A stretch of DNA of 64,000 bases from Pseudomonadaceae bacterium (GTDB taxonomy: Bacteria > Pseudomonadota > Gammaproteobacteria > Pseudomonadales > Azotimanducaceae), in NCBI GenBank assembly GCA_024743435.1, contig JANSWO010000011.1:62001-126000 (forward strand), written 5' to 3'. The position numbers and the translations under genes were made by a program. The notes under the pieces are model-generated. The model ran no database searches. It saw only the letters and a program-made list of their open reading frames with translations, and was not told where the DNA came from. Position 1 is the first letter of the stretch, and the number at the start of each line of letters is the position of its first letter. Below are positions 16,607 to 25,005 of this stretch, one piece after another.

Positions 16607-18022
16607 ATGTCAGCACTGACCGATTCTGAATACCGAGCAGCAGACGCAGTGGAGTTGGCTTCGCTGGTTGCCTCTGGGGAGGTGTCCGCGCAGGAAGTTG
16701 TGGAGTGTGCACAGGCGCGCATGGGGGCTCACAACGATGCGTTGAATGCCGTTGTCTGGCCGATGCCTGACCATGCCAGTGACACTCTCAGCAACCTGCC
16801 TGCTGGTCCGCTGAGCGGCGTGCCGTTTCTGGTGAAAGATCTGAATCTCGCCTGGGCCAATACGCGCTTGACGAGCGGCAGCCAATTTATGAAAGACCTC
16901 CGAGTTGAGCACGATGCGCCGTTGGCCTCTGCTTTCAAAGCCTCCGGTGTCGTCGCTATCGGTAAAACGAACACGCCTGAGTTCGGCATCACTGGCACCA
17001 CGGAACCCGCGCTTTTCGGCCCGTGTCGAAACCCGTTTGATACCAGCAAGATTGCTGGTGGTTCCAGTGGCGGCTCAGCCGCCGCTGTGGCGGCGGGTAT
17101 CGTGCCGATTGCGCATGCCTCTGATGGCGCCGGGTCTATTCGCATTCCCGCGGCGTGTTGCGGCCTGGTCGGGCTCATGCCTTCGCGCGGGCGCACTCGT
17201 TCGCCGGGGCCGATTGGCGATGTTTTTCATTCCTACAGCCGGCACTTTGTCGTCAGTCGTTCGGTACGCGATACGGCAACGATGTTGGATGCGGTTGCGG
17301 ACGACTCTCCCTATGCGCCGCCCCGCGATGGCCGAGCTTATGCGCAGCGACGAGATCCTGGCGCACTCACGGTACGTTTTTCTGGCTCGACCCCGGGTGG
17401 CCGACCAATTGATCCGCAGATCAGCGCCGCCTTGGCGCGCGCAGCGGCGCTCGTTGAGAGCCTGGGCCATCGAGTGGAGGAGAAGTGTCTTGATGTCGAT
17501 TATCGAAATTTCTACCGCCATTTTGGCGTGGTTGGATCTGCGCAATTGGTTGCGGATGTCGACGATGACACCCGCTCCATGGGGCGTGAGCCGGAGCCCG
17601 GTGAGTTTGAGCCTCTAACCGAGCGCAACTTAAGTTACGGCCGGTCGCGCACGGGCGCGAAAGTGATTCATGCGCTGCGTGCGGTGCGGGCTTTTACGCG
17701 GGAGGTGGATGCACACTTCGCCGAAATGGATGTTTTCATGTTGCCAGTGCTCGGTGTGCCGACGCCGAAGATCGGCTATCTGGACCCGGTCGCGCTTGAA
17801 CCCGCCGAGCAGGACAAGCGCTCGGCGGAAGTGTTTCCATTTACGCCACCGTTCAACGGCACTGGCCAACCCGCACTTAGCCTGCCGCTTGGCACAGATG
17901 ATTCGGGCATGCCGATCGGCATTCAGTTTGTCGCTCGCTACGGCAACGAAGACGTTCTGATGCAACTGGCCTACCAACTGGAAGAGGCAGCGCCCTGGGC
18001 GCATCGTTACCCCGAGTTATAG
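16607..18022 (+). CDS. Amidase-signature family amidase
   Basis: An amidase of 471 residues with the Ser-cisSer-Lys triad region: lysine in PFLVKDLNL near residue 75, and the glycine/serine-rich signature [14 protein letters not shown] near residue 150 giving the cis-Ser and the nucleophile side ([21 protein letters not shown] follows). It hydrolyses an amide to acid and ammonia in the cytoplasm; substrate unknown, possibly an amide or cyclic amide. The ATG at 16607 has GAGGGG seven bases upstream, better than the in-frame upstream start that overlaps the receiver fragment. Confidence 0.9.
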   Translation: MSALTDSEYRAADAVELASLVASGEVSAQEVVECAQARMGAHNDALNAVVWPMPDHASDTLSNLPAGPLSGVPFLVKDLNLAWANTRLTSGSQFMKDLRVEHDAPLASAFKASGVVAIGKTNTPEFGITGTTEPALFGPCRNPFDTSKIAGGSSGGSAAAVAAGIVPIAHASDGAGSIRIPAACCGLVGLMPSRGRTRSPGPIGDVFHSYSRHFVVSRSVRDTATMLDAVADDSPYAPPRDGRAYAQRRDPGALTVRFSGSTPGGRPIDPQISAALARAAALVESLGHRVEEKCLDVDYRNFYRHFGVVGSAQLVADVDDDTRSMGREPEPGEFEPLTERNLSYGRSRTGAKVIHALRAVRAFTREVDAHFAEMDVFMLPVLGVPTPKIGYLDPVALEPAEQDKRSAEVFPFTPPFNGTGQPALSLPLGTDDSGMPIGIQFVARYGNEDVLMQLAYQLEEAAPWAHRYPEL

Positions 18023-18036
18023 GCGCCGTAGCGCCT
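18021..18036 (+). terminator. Short hairpin between convergent genes
   Basis: AGGCGC/GCGCCT with a CGTA loop starts within the amidase stop codon, in the 25-bp gap to the convergent crotonase-fold gene. The T-run after it is only three bases long, so it is a weak terminator candidate. Confidence 0.4.
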
Positions 18037-18047
18037 TTGCAGCGCCG

Positions 18048-18821
18048 CTAAAAACCGGCGAGACGCTCATTGGTGTCGAGGATTCCCGCGTATTCCCGGG
18101 CTAGTTCTTCGCTGAGAGCGTCTTCGATTCCTTTGCCTTCCTGCGCCAGGTTGTACAGGTCTTTAAACGCCGCAACCGCTGCCGTTGAGTTACCGGCAAT
18201 CTGCGAGCAGCGCTCGCGGACCAGATCATCCAGCGCATCTTTATCGGCGACGGCGGTATTGGCGATACCCAGTTCAGCTGCCTCGCCGCCACGCACCGTG
18301 CGGGCGCTGAAGGACATCTCCTTTGCTTTGCGGACACCGATGGCCTGAGACAGGGTCTGGGACATACCCCAGGTAGGCCGGAGGCCAAATTTGGCGTGGG
18401 TGTCCCCAAACTTGCTGTCGACTGTGGTGAAGATGAAATCGCAATGCAGCGCCATTTCCAGCGCGCCGGTAAAGCAGGCGCCGTGCACCTTGGCGATCAC
18501 CGGCTTGGGGCTTTTGCGCAGAGCGTCATAAGCCTGAGCGGCGGGCACATCGAATACGTCACCTATTTTGCCGGCCTTGGGGTCAATGCCCTGCAGCACT
18601 TTCAGATCCACTCCGGCCGAAAATGCCCGTCCAGAGCCCTCGATCACGATGACGGCTACCTCATCATCACCGCTGGCTTCCTCGACGAGTGCTTTCATGG
18701 CCACGAACATCTCTGGTCTCAGCGCGTTCAGAGCGTCGGGACGGTTGAGGGTCAGGGTAAGCACCCGCTCGCTGAGGCTGCTCAGGAGCATGTCGGTGGA
18801 GCTGGTGTAGGAGGTAGCCAT
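18048..18821 (-). CDS. Enoyl-CoA hydratase/isomerase (crotonase fold)
   Basis: A crotonase-fold protein of 257 residues. The oxyanion-hole segment is GSGRAFSAGVDLKVL near residue 65, and the second glycine-rich segment is HGACFTGALEMALHCD near residue 115. The first catalytic Glu (TGALEMA) is present; at the second Glu position the sequence reads GDTHAKFG, with His instead. It may be an isomerase or hydratase on acyl-CoA. The start at 18821 has AAGGA nine bases upstream. It is divergent from the CYP153 gene across 314 bp holding two palindromes. Confidence 0.87.
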   Translation of the reverse strand: MATSYTSSTDMLLSSLSERVLTLTLNRPDALNALRPEMFVAMKALVEEASGDDEVAVIVIEGSGRAFSAGVDLKVLQGIDPKAGKIGDVFDVPAAQAYDALRKSPKPVIAKVHGACFTGALEMALHCDFIFTTVDSKFGDTHAKFGLRPTWGMSQTLSQAIGVRKAKEMSFSARTVRGGEAAELGIANTAVADKDALDDLVRERCSQIAGNSTAAVAAFKDLYNLAQEGKGIEDALSEELAREYAGILDTNERLAGF

Positions 18822-18944
18822 GCGGAAAATCCTTATTGGTGTGCGCTGAAGTTGGGTGTAAACCGATTCTGAGGCGAAATAGTACGTGAGGCATGAAGCG
18901 TGCACGTGCCTACTGGCTAGAATTACGGTATGTTTTGACTATTG

Positions 18945-18966
18945 CTATCTACATTCATGTAGGTAG
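18945..18966. promoter_or_regulatory. Candidate operator: imperfect palindrome CTATCTACA-n4-TGTAGGTAG
   Basis: Nine-base arms with one mismatch flank four bases. It lies five bases after the TTGACT candidate -35 box and would overlap a promoter toward CYP153. Its size suits a dimeric repressor such as a TetR-type protein, but no regulator gene is nearby. Confidence 0.5.
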
Positions 18967-18995
18967 ATTTGGGCCCTTACGTGTTTCTGGGCGTC

Positions 18996-19013
18996 GCTGC
19001 CAGCCATGGCAGC
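18996..19013. repeat. Perfect 7-bp inverted repeat in the CYP153 leader
   Basis: GCTGCCA, loop GCCA, TGGCAGC, in the untranslated leader about 120 bases before the CYP153 start. It could be a second operator or an mRNA hairpin. Confidence 0.45.
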
Positions 19014-19135
19014 CCTAGAGATTACGGTTTCCGGAACAACGTGTACCGCTGGGCCGCTGGATTCGAATCGACTCAGGTCGCCAGAATCCGACAGAAGCCA
19101 GACAGCTAAAGAGACAGAATTAAGAGGAAGAGATC

Positions 19136-20473
19136 ATGAGCGAAGCAGTAGCAGACGAAGGCATGGCCGCCGGTGCCAGCGAAGATAAGCCCAGAGTAGT
19201 CGAGCGCCAGGGCCTCGATGCCTGGGATATGGAATCGCCGATCCCTCCTGCGTCCGAGGCGTCGCTTGATGAGATCAATATGGTCAACCCGCGGATGTTC
19301 GCCGAGGATCGCTGGGGTGAGTATTTCGCCCGCTTGCGAGCAGAAGACCCGGTACATTTTAACGAAACGGAATTCACGGGCCGCTATTGGTCGCTGACCC
19401 GTTACGACGACATCAAGGCGGTTGATGTCGACGATGAAAACTTCACGTCTGAACACGGTATTACGCTGGGCATCCCGGTCGACGCCGCCTTGCCGGAAGG
19501 CGCGCTCGACGTGCGAATGTTCATTGCAATGGACAACCCACAACACCAGGAGCAGCGCTCAACCGTTGCGCCGATTGTTGCGCCCATGGGCGTGAAGACG
19601 CTGGAACCGATCATTCGCGAACGAGTGATCAAGATTCTCGATTCACTACCGATTGGTGAAGAGTTCAACTGGGTGGAAAAGGTCTCTATCGAGCTCACCA
19701 CGCAGATGCTGGCCACACTCTTTGATTTCCCGTTCGATCAGCGCGCCAAGCTTACGTTCTGGTCTGACGTGGCTACCGCTGTACCGGGCGCCGGGTTGAT
19801 TGAGTCGGAAGAAGAGCGGCGGGAAATTCTCATTGAGTGCCTGATGGTGTTCACTGAATTGTTTGAGCAGCGCAAGGCAAACCCAGGCAACGATCTGGTG
19901 TCGATGCTGGCCCAGGGCGAGAAAACCAAAGACATGGCGCCGTATGAATTTCTCGGCAACCTCATGTTGTTGATCGTCGGTGGTAATGACACAACTCGAA
20001 ATTCCATCAGCGGCAGCGTGCTGGGCTTGAACAAGTTCCCTGCGGAGTACGACAAGCTCAGGGCGAACCATGGCCTTATCCCGAACATGGTTGCAGAGAT
20101 CATTCGCTGGCAGACACCACTTGCGTATATGCGTCGAACCGCCAACAGCGACTGTGTTATTGGCGACAAGGACATCAAGGCCGGTGATCAGATTCTGATG
20201 TGGTACGTCTCGGGCAACCGCGATGACAGTCACTTCGATCGTCCCGACGACATCATCATCGACCGGCCGAATGCCCGGCAGCACCTCTCCTTCGGATTTG
20301 GTGTACATCGCTGCATGGGCAATCGCCTGGCAGAGATGCAACTGCGCGTGCTGTGGGAGGAAATCATGAAGCGCTTCGAGTTCATCGAAGTGGTTGGTGA
20401 GCCTGAGCGCACGATGTCCTCGTTCGTGAAGGGCTACACCAAGTTGCCGGTCAAGCTGCACGCGAAAGCCTGA
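19136..20473 (+). CDS. Cytochrome P450 CYP153 family, alkane terminal hydroxylase
   Basis: A soluble bacterial P450 of 445 residues. Family-specific stretches are very close to CYP153A proteins: MFIAMDNPQHQEQRSTVAPIVAP split near residues 125-145, FNWVEKVSIELTTQMLATLF near residue 180, NLMLLIVGGNDTTRNS (I helix, near residue 280), MVAEIIRWQTPLAYMRRTA, and the heme loop FGFGVHRCMGNRLAE near residue 385, whose Cys ligates iron. CYP153 enzymes hydroxylate medium-chain alkanes or fatty acids at the terminal carbon. The ferredoxin and reductase genes usually found beside CYP153 are absent here. Strong ribosome site AAGAGGAAGAG. Confidence 0.93.
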   Translation: MSEAVADEGMAAGASEDKPRVVERQGLDAWDMESPIPPASEASLDEINMVNPRMFAEDRWGEYFARLRAEDPVHFNETEFTGRYWSLTRYDDIKAVDVDDENFTSEHGITLGIPVDAALPEGALDVRMFIAMDNPQHQEQRSTVAPIVAPMGVKTLEPIIRERVIKILDSLPIGEEFNWVEKVSIELTTQMLATLFDFPFDQRAKLTFWSDVATAVPGAGLIESEEERREILIECLMVFTELFEQRKANPGNDLVSMLAQGEKTKDMAPYEFLGNLMLLIVGGNDTTRNSISGSVLGLNKFPAEYDKLRANHGLIPNMVAEIIRWQTPLAYMRRTANSDCVIGDKDIKAGDQILMWYVSGNRDDSHFDRPDDIIIDRPNARQHLSFGFGVHRCMGNRLAEMQLRVLWEEIMKRFEFIEVVGEPERTMSSFVKGYTKLPVKLHAKA

Positions 20474-20495
20474 TCGGGTTACTCTTCTGCTCTGT

Positions 20496-20512
20496 TGCCT
20501 GATCCTCAGGCA
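20496..20512 (+). repeat. Hairpin between CYP153 and the symporter genes
   Basis: TGCCTGA, loop TCC, TCAGGCA, a perfect 7-bp stem in the 59-bp gap after CYP153. No T-run follows, so it may limit read-through or stabilise mRNA and is not a clear terminator. Confidence 0.4.
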
Positions 20513-20532
20513 GCGGGGCAGGGGAGTTCACA

Positions 20533-20802
20533 ATGTCTGAATCGTCGCAGCCGGAATCGGCCAAGGCGTATTGGCGTGCAACCATTCGGTTGACGCTGTC
20601 ACTGTTTGTCGTGTGGTTTGTCGCCTCGTTTGGCGCCGGCATCCTTTTCCGTCCTTTCCTTGATCAGTTCTCCATCGGTGGTGCCCCACTCGGTTTCTGG
20701 TTTGCGCAACAAGGCGCTATCTACGTTTTCGTGGTGCTGATCGTTGTCTATTGCCTCGCAATGAACAGGCTCGAACGTAAGTTCGGCTTGTCTGAGGAAT
20801 AG
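20533..20802 (+). CDS. DUF4212 small subunit of sodium:solute symporter
   Basis: A protein of 89 residues with two membrane helices. The sequence YWRATIRLTLSLFVVWFVAS, then FGAGILFRP and an FWFAQQGAIYVFVVLIVVY helix, followed by the NRLERKFG ending, match the DUF4212/TIGR03647 family, which is always found beside an SSS-type transporter. It is thought to be an accessory subunit. The large subunit starts four bases later, so the pair is coupled. Downstream of CYP153 on the same strand. Confidence 0.88.
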   Translation: MSESSQPESAKAYWRATIRLTLSLFVVWFVASFGAGILFRPFLDQFSIGGAPLGFWFAQQGAIYVFVVLIVVYCLAMNRLERKFGLSEE

Positions 20803-20806
20803 CGAC

Positions 20807-22582
20807 ATGGATCAGAGCGCATGGAGTTTTCTATTCGTCGGTGTGACGTTCGCGATGTACATCGGTATCGCCATCTGGTCGCGCGCAGCATCTACCGATG
20901 ATTTTTACGTAGCGGGCCATGACGTTCATCCCGTGGTAAACGGAATGGCAACAGCCGCTGACTGGATGTCTGCGGCGTCGTTTTTGTCGATGGCAGGCCT
21001 TATCGCGTTTTTGGGATACGGCGGCAGCGTGTACCTGATGGGATGGACAGGTGGCTATGTTCTGCTGGCGTTGCTACTTGCACCTTACTTGCGCGAGTTT
21101 GGCAAGTTTACGGTCCCCGATTTTGTAGGCGATCGCTACTACTCAGGCTTTGCGCGCATCGTTGCGGTTGTCTGCGCACTGTTTGTCTCGTTCACCTACA
21201 TTGCCGGTCAGATGAAAGGCGTCGGCGTTGCGTTCTCCGGCTTTCTTGGCATTCAGTATGAGTGGGGCATCGGGATCGGCATGGTCATTGTCTTTTTCTA
21301 CGCTGTGCTTGGCGGCATGAAAGGCATTACCTACACCCAGGTAGCCCAGTATGTGGTGTTGATCTTCGCCTATACCGTGCCTGCGATCTTCATCTCGCTC
21401 ATCATCACCGATCATGCAATCCCGCAGATAGGCTTTGTTGCCAACGTCGCCGGCGAGAATGTATCGATGCTCGCCAAACTCAACACGGTGATCACCGATC
21501 TGGGTTTCCTTGAGTACACGTCGACAGAGAAATCGACTGCCGACATATTCTGCATCACCGCGGCGCTCATGTTCGGTACTGCTGGCCTGCCCCATGTCAT
21601 TATTCGATTCTTCACGGTTCGCAATGCCGCCGCCGCACGCGTTTCGGCTGGCTGGGCGTTGGTGTTTATCGCAGTGCTCTACACCACGGCGCCTGCGGTC
21701 GGCGCATTTGCCCGGCTGAATTTTGTCGAAACAGTCAACGAGGCCACTTACGTCAGTGGTGGCGACTACGCTGAAGTCGCGGCCGATATCAGCGCTCGTG
21801 GTGATACACCGGTGCCAGCCTGGTTCAAGAACTGGGAAGAAACGGGACTGGTCAGCTTCGAAGATCACAACGCTGATGGCCGTATGCAGATTCGAGGACC
21901 TGATGCTCCGGATGGCCTCGCCAACGAGGTATCTGCCAACAACGACATCTTTGTGCTCGCCAATCCGGAAATCGCTCAGCTGCCGGGTTGGGTGATCGGC
22001 TTAGTCGTTGCCGGTGGTATGGCCGCGGCGTTGTCGACCGCGGCTGGTCTACTCATGGTCATCTCGTCCGCCGTCAGCCATGACATCTGCCGGCGCACGT
22101 TGTTTAAGAGTATGAGTGACAAAGCCGAACTGACGGTTGCCCGCGTTGCTGCCGCTGGTGCTGTCGTGGCGGCAGGCTTGCTCGGCCTTTTTGCCTCTCA
22201 ACTTGGCTTTGTCGCCCAGGTTGTCGCGTTTGCGTTTGGGCTTGCGGCAGCCTCGCTATTCCCGATTATCTTCCTCGGCATATTCTGGAAGCGTATGAAC
22301 CGCGAGGGCGCGATCGTCTCCATGCTCGTTGGGCTTATCGCAACGTTCAGCTACATCTACTACTTCAAGTTTGGAGGCGGATCGCCGGAGGACTATTGGT
22401 TTGGCGTCTCACCGGAAGGTATCGGCTTTGTCTTCATGTGGCTGTCGTTGGCGGTAGGTGTGGTCGTGAGTCTCTCGACCAAGCCTCCGCCGGTCGAGAT
22501 ACAGGAACTGGTCGAAGACATTCGAGTTCCTGGTACGAGACGCGTTCATGGCCAGGCTGACGCTGGCATGAGGCCGATCTAG
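20807..22582 (+). CDS. Sodium:solute symporter, VC_2705-type (acetate-permease-like)
   Basis: A transporter of 591 residues of the SSS family. About thirteen hydrophobic segments are visible, with the family signature in GMATAADWMSAASFLSMAG near residue 45, a Na+-site region, and a soluble insertion around residues 305-385 (SGGDYAEVAADISARGD onward) typical of TIGR03648 proteins. Relatives take up acetate, pyruvate or other short carboxylates with sodium. With the DUF4212 subunit directly upstream it forms a two-gene transporter; placed after CYP153 it might import a short-chain acid, which is inference. Confidence 0.9.
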   Translation: MDQSAWSFLFVGVTFAMYIGIAIWSRAASTDDFYVAGHDVHPVVNGMATAADWMSAASFLSMAGLIAFLGYGGSVYLMGWTGGYVLLALLLAPYLREFGKFTVPDFVGDRYYSGFARIVAVVCALFVSFTYIAGQMKGVGVAFSGFLGIQYEWGIGIGMVIVFFYAVLGGMKGITYTQVAQYVVLIFAYTVPAIFISLIITDHAIPQIGFVANVAGENVSMLAKLNTVITDLGFLEYTSTEKSTADIFCITAALMFGTAGLPHVIIRFFTVRNAAAARVSAGWALVFIAVLYTTAPAVGAFARLNFVETVNEATYVSGGDYAEVAADISARGDTPVPAWFKNWEETGLVSFEDHNADGRMQIRGPDAPDGLANEVSANNDIFVLANPEIAQLPGWVIGLVVAGGMAAALSTAAGLLMVISSAVSHDICRRTLFKSMSDKAELTVARVAAAGAVVAAGLLGLFASQLGFVAQVVAFAFGLAAASLFPIIFLGIFWKRMNREGAIVSMLVGLIATFSYIYYFKFGGGSPEDYWFGVSPEGIGFVFMWLSLAVGVVVSLSTKPPPVEIQELVEDIRVPGTRRVHGQADAGMRPI

Positions 22583-22624
22583 AGATAACCAGAGCCGACT
22601 AGAGAAAGACAGCCAGGACGAGAG

Positions 22625-23194
22625 CTATGGCTCCAGCCATTTCTCAACCGCGGGTAGTTCCATCGCCGCCAGCGCATCGATCAGTTTGTCAGGATCGGAC
22701 TCAGAAATGAGCAGGTCACGGTGTTCAGAGCGCACGAAGCCGTGGCTAACCTGCTCATCGAGGAACTGCAGCAGCGTGTCGTAAAAGCCGTCGATGTTGA
22801 GCAGCCCGATGGGTTTGCTATGAATCGAGAGTTGTAGCCAGGTGAGCACTTCGAAGGTTTCCTCCAAAGTGCCGAAACCTCCGGGCAGCGCAATGAAACC
22901 GTCTGAAAGCTCGGCCATCAGGGCCTTGCGCTCGTGCATTGAGCTGACGATGTGTAGCTCGGTCAGGCCTTTGTGGGGAATCTCAGCCCGGGCCAGCGCT
23001 TCGGGCAGAACACCAATCGCTTCGCCGCCTGCCGCCAGCGCAGCATCCGCCGCCGCGCCCATCAACCCAATTGACGCGCCGCCATAGACAAAACCTATGC
23101 CGCGCTTTGCGATGGTGCTGCCCAAACTGCCTGCCGCCCGATGGAAGCTGGGCGTTCGGCCCATCGATGATCCGGAAAAAACGCATAATCTCAT
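22625..23194 (-). CDS. LOG-family protein (TIGR00730), nucleotide 5'-monophosphate phosphoribohydrolase-like
   Basis: A protein of 189 residues with the LOG hallmark PGGFGTLEE near residue 110 and an N-terminal MRLCVFSGSSMGRTP Rossmann-like strand. VYGGASIGLMGAAADAAL near residue 37 binds the nucleotide. LOG enzymes cleave N6-substituted AMP (cytokinin nucleotides) or AMP itself into base and ribose 5-phosphate; bacterial members may have housekeeping roles. It is convergent with the symporter and divergent from the UbiA-like gene. Confidence 0.9.
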   Translation of the reverse strand: MRLCVFSGSSMGRTPSFHRAAGSLGSTIAKRGIGFVYGGASIGLMGAAADAALAAGGEAIGVLPEALARAEIPHKGLTELHIVSSMHERKALMAELSDGFIALPGGFGTLEETFEVLTWLQLSIHSKPIGLLNIDGFYDTLLQFLDEQVSHGFVRSEHRDLLISESDPDKLIDALAAMELPAVEKWLEP

Positions 23195-23293
23195 TTGGTA
23201 ACGATACGGCAGTAGCGCTGCAATGGCATCGCTGTTGGCGCGTTAGGTACTGCCGCGTATTGCCGCGAGGCTCGCCTGGGTCACAATGCGCTC

Positions 23294-24307
23294 ATGCAGC
23301 ACGATTCAGATCAGCGGGATGGCGATGGTGCCGAGGCAAGCAGCTTTCTCTGGCCTGCATTGACGGGCGTGCCGCGGCTGACTGAGCTTCAGTTCCAGGC
23401 GTCGTCGATTCCTGTGCGCTGGTTGGTTGCGAGCCGAGCGGCTGTTATTGCTATGACGCTTTTTGCTGTGCTGTTCGCCTTCTCCATCACCGGATGGGTG
23501 CTTGATCCATTGAACGCGTTGCTGGTGCTCACTGGAACGCTGGCCGCTCATGCCTGCAACAACCTGCTCAATGACTATGTGGATGTTGCGACCGGTTTGG
23601 ATACCGATAACTATTTTCGCGCTCGATACGGAAGTCAGCCCCTTGCAGCTGGCTGGCTGAGTAAGCGCCAGCATCTTGTCTACTCGAGTTTCAGCGGAGT
23701 AGTGGCGCTCTCCTGCGGACTGCTTCTACTTCAGCGCACTGGCGGTGAAGTGCTTTGGCCCATGTTGGCTGGATGTTTCTTCGTGCTTTTCTACACATGG
23801 CCGCTGAAACATATCGCGTTGGGCGAGCTTGCGGTGTGGATCGTCTGGGGCCCGCTCATGATCGGTGGCGCCGTGCTGGCGACCACGGGCACCGTATCGG
23901 CAGACGCGTTGTTCCTGGCGGGGCTCTACGGCCTTGGTCCACTCGTAGTCATTCTTGCTAAACATACTGACAAGCGTGACGACGACATAGCTCGGCGTGT
24001 TCGAACACTGCCGACATTGCTGTCGGAGAAAACGTGTCGTTTGCTCATTGCGGCCGCTGCCAGCTGCCAGGTGTTGTTAGCGCTGGGCTGGGCGGCTGTT
24101 GCAGCGCAGCCTTCCTATCTGCTGGTGGTGCTCGCTCTGCCGGCGCTATGTCGCATGCTGTCGATGCTGCGTCATCCGAGGCCCGTTGAGCCGCCCGCTG
24201 ACTATCCTGATGTCTGGCCGCTCTGGTTTGCGGCGGCAGGCTTCGCCTTTGCGCGCATGAGCGGCTTTGTGCTGCTGGTGGCGGCTACCCTCACGCTCTT
24301 ACTCTGA
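23294..24307 (+). CDS. UbiA-family prenyltransferase-like membrane protein
   Basis: A protein of 337 residues with roughly eight to nine helices. The first aspartate motif is seen in NNLLNDYVDVATGLD near residue 95, and the second as KHTDKRDDDIARR near residue 222; these bind Mg-prenyl diphosphate in UbiA/MenA enzymes. WVLDPLNALLVLTGTLAAHA precedes the first motif as in MenA-type proteins. It would transfer a prenyl group to an aromatic acceptor in the membrane. No quinone biosynthesis genes are adjacent, so the acceptor is unknown. Confidence 0.85.
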   Translation: MQHDSDQRDGDGAEASSFLWPALTGVPRLTELQFQASSIPVRWLVASRAAVIAMTLFAVLFAFSITGWVLDPLNALLVLTGTLAAHACNNLLNDYVDVATGLDTDNYFRARYGSQPLAAGWLSKRQHLVYSSFSGVVALSCGLLLLQRTGGEVLWPMLAGCFFVLFYTWPLKHIALGELAVWIVWGPLMIGGAVLATTGTVSADALFLAGLYGLGPLVVILAKHTDKRDDDIARRVRTLPTLLSEKTCRLLIAAAASCQVLLALGWAAVAAQPSYLLVVLALPALCRMLSMLRHPRPVEPPADYPDVWPLWFAAAGFAFARMSGFVLLVAATLTLLL

Positions 24308-24357
24308 GCGACAGCTAGGGGCGAACTTGCCATTGGCAGCAGTAGCTGAGCCTAGTG

Positions 24358-24960
24358 TTAGCGTAGTAGCGCCTCTTCCAGCTCGGGAAGAGTGTTCTTA
24401 CCGAAATACATCTCATCATCCAGGAAGAACGTTGGGCTGCCAAAGTTGCCGCGTTCGACGGACGCCTGCGTGTTCTGGATCAGTTGAGCTTTCACGTCCG
24501 GATCAACTGCGCCAGCTTTTAGCTCGTCGACCGGCATGCCAGATTCGGATAGGGCCGCCCATACGATGTCTGGGTCATCCATCTTCTTTGGTTGTATCCA
24601 CATGTGTTCGTATACGGCGTCCACATACGCTTTGAAAATGTCGAGCTTCTGCGCCGCGATTGCGCCTCGCATGACGAGCAGTGTGTTGACGGGGAAGTGC
24701 GGGTTCGCGGCGTAGTTTTCGATGCCGTAGCGTGCGACGAAACGTTGGGTTTCTACGCGCTGGTATTCACCCTTGTTTAGGATGCCTTGCATCGATATTG
24801 CCGGTGATACGTTGTTGGTCGCTTTGAACACACCACCGAGTAGCACGGGGACGTAGTTGAACGTAGCTCCGGTTCGCTGCTCGATACCAGGGATCACCGC
24901 GTGGCTCAGATAGGCGTTCGGGCTGCCGAAGTCGAAGTGGAACTCCACGGTTTTAGTCAT
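24358..24960 (-). CDS. 2-hydroxychromene-2-carboxylate isomerase-like protein (DsbA fold)
   Basis: A protein of 200 residues of the DsbA/GST-kappa family. It starts MTKTVEFHFDFGSPNAYLSH; the serine of FGSPNAYL takes the place of the usual thiol motif. VFKATNNVSPAIS, RYGIENYAANPHFPVNT and the C-terminal GNFGSPTFFLDDEMYFGKN are typical of HCCA isomerases, which use glutathione to isomerise an intermediate of naphthalene degradation. Here the substrate is unknown, as no aromatic-ring genes are adjacent. AGGAG precedes the ATG. It lies 45 bases downstream of the crotonase-fold gene on the same strand. Confidence 0.88.
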   Translation of the reverse strand: MTKTVEFHFDFGSPNAYLSHAVIPGIEQRTGATFNYVPVLLGGVFKATNNVSPAISMQGILNKGEYQRVETQRFVARYGIENYAANPHFPVNTLLVMRGAIAAQKLDIFKAYVDAVYEHMWIQPKKMDDPDIVWAALSESGMPVDELKAGAVDPDVKAQLIQNTQASVERGNFGSPTFFLDDEMYFGKNTLPELEEALLR

Positions 24961-25005
24961 AGCTGGTCTCCTGCGCGCATCGTGATTGTATTGATTAAGA
25001 GAGTT

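Larger units (their letters stand above)
18822..19135. promoter_or_regulatory. Divergent control region between crotonase-fold gene and CYP153
   Basis: These 314 bases contain no gene that I can support. A TTGACT at 18935-18940 could serve as a -35 box toward CYP153. Two inverted repeats (listed separately) sit just downstream of it. A strong ribosome site, AAGAGGAAGAG, precedes the CYP153 ATG. The upstream in-frame extension of the crotonase-fold gene into this region is not credible. Confidence 0.5.

Noticed and set aside
18021-18036. Strong bidirectional terminator between amidase and crotonase-fold gene
   Set aside because: The stem is only 6 bp and the T-run is short, so it is kept only as a weak candidate.
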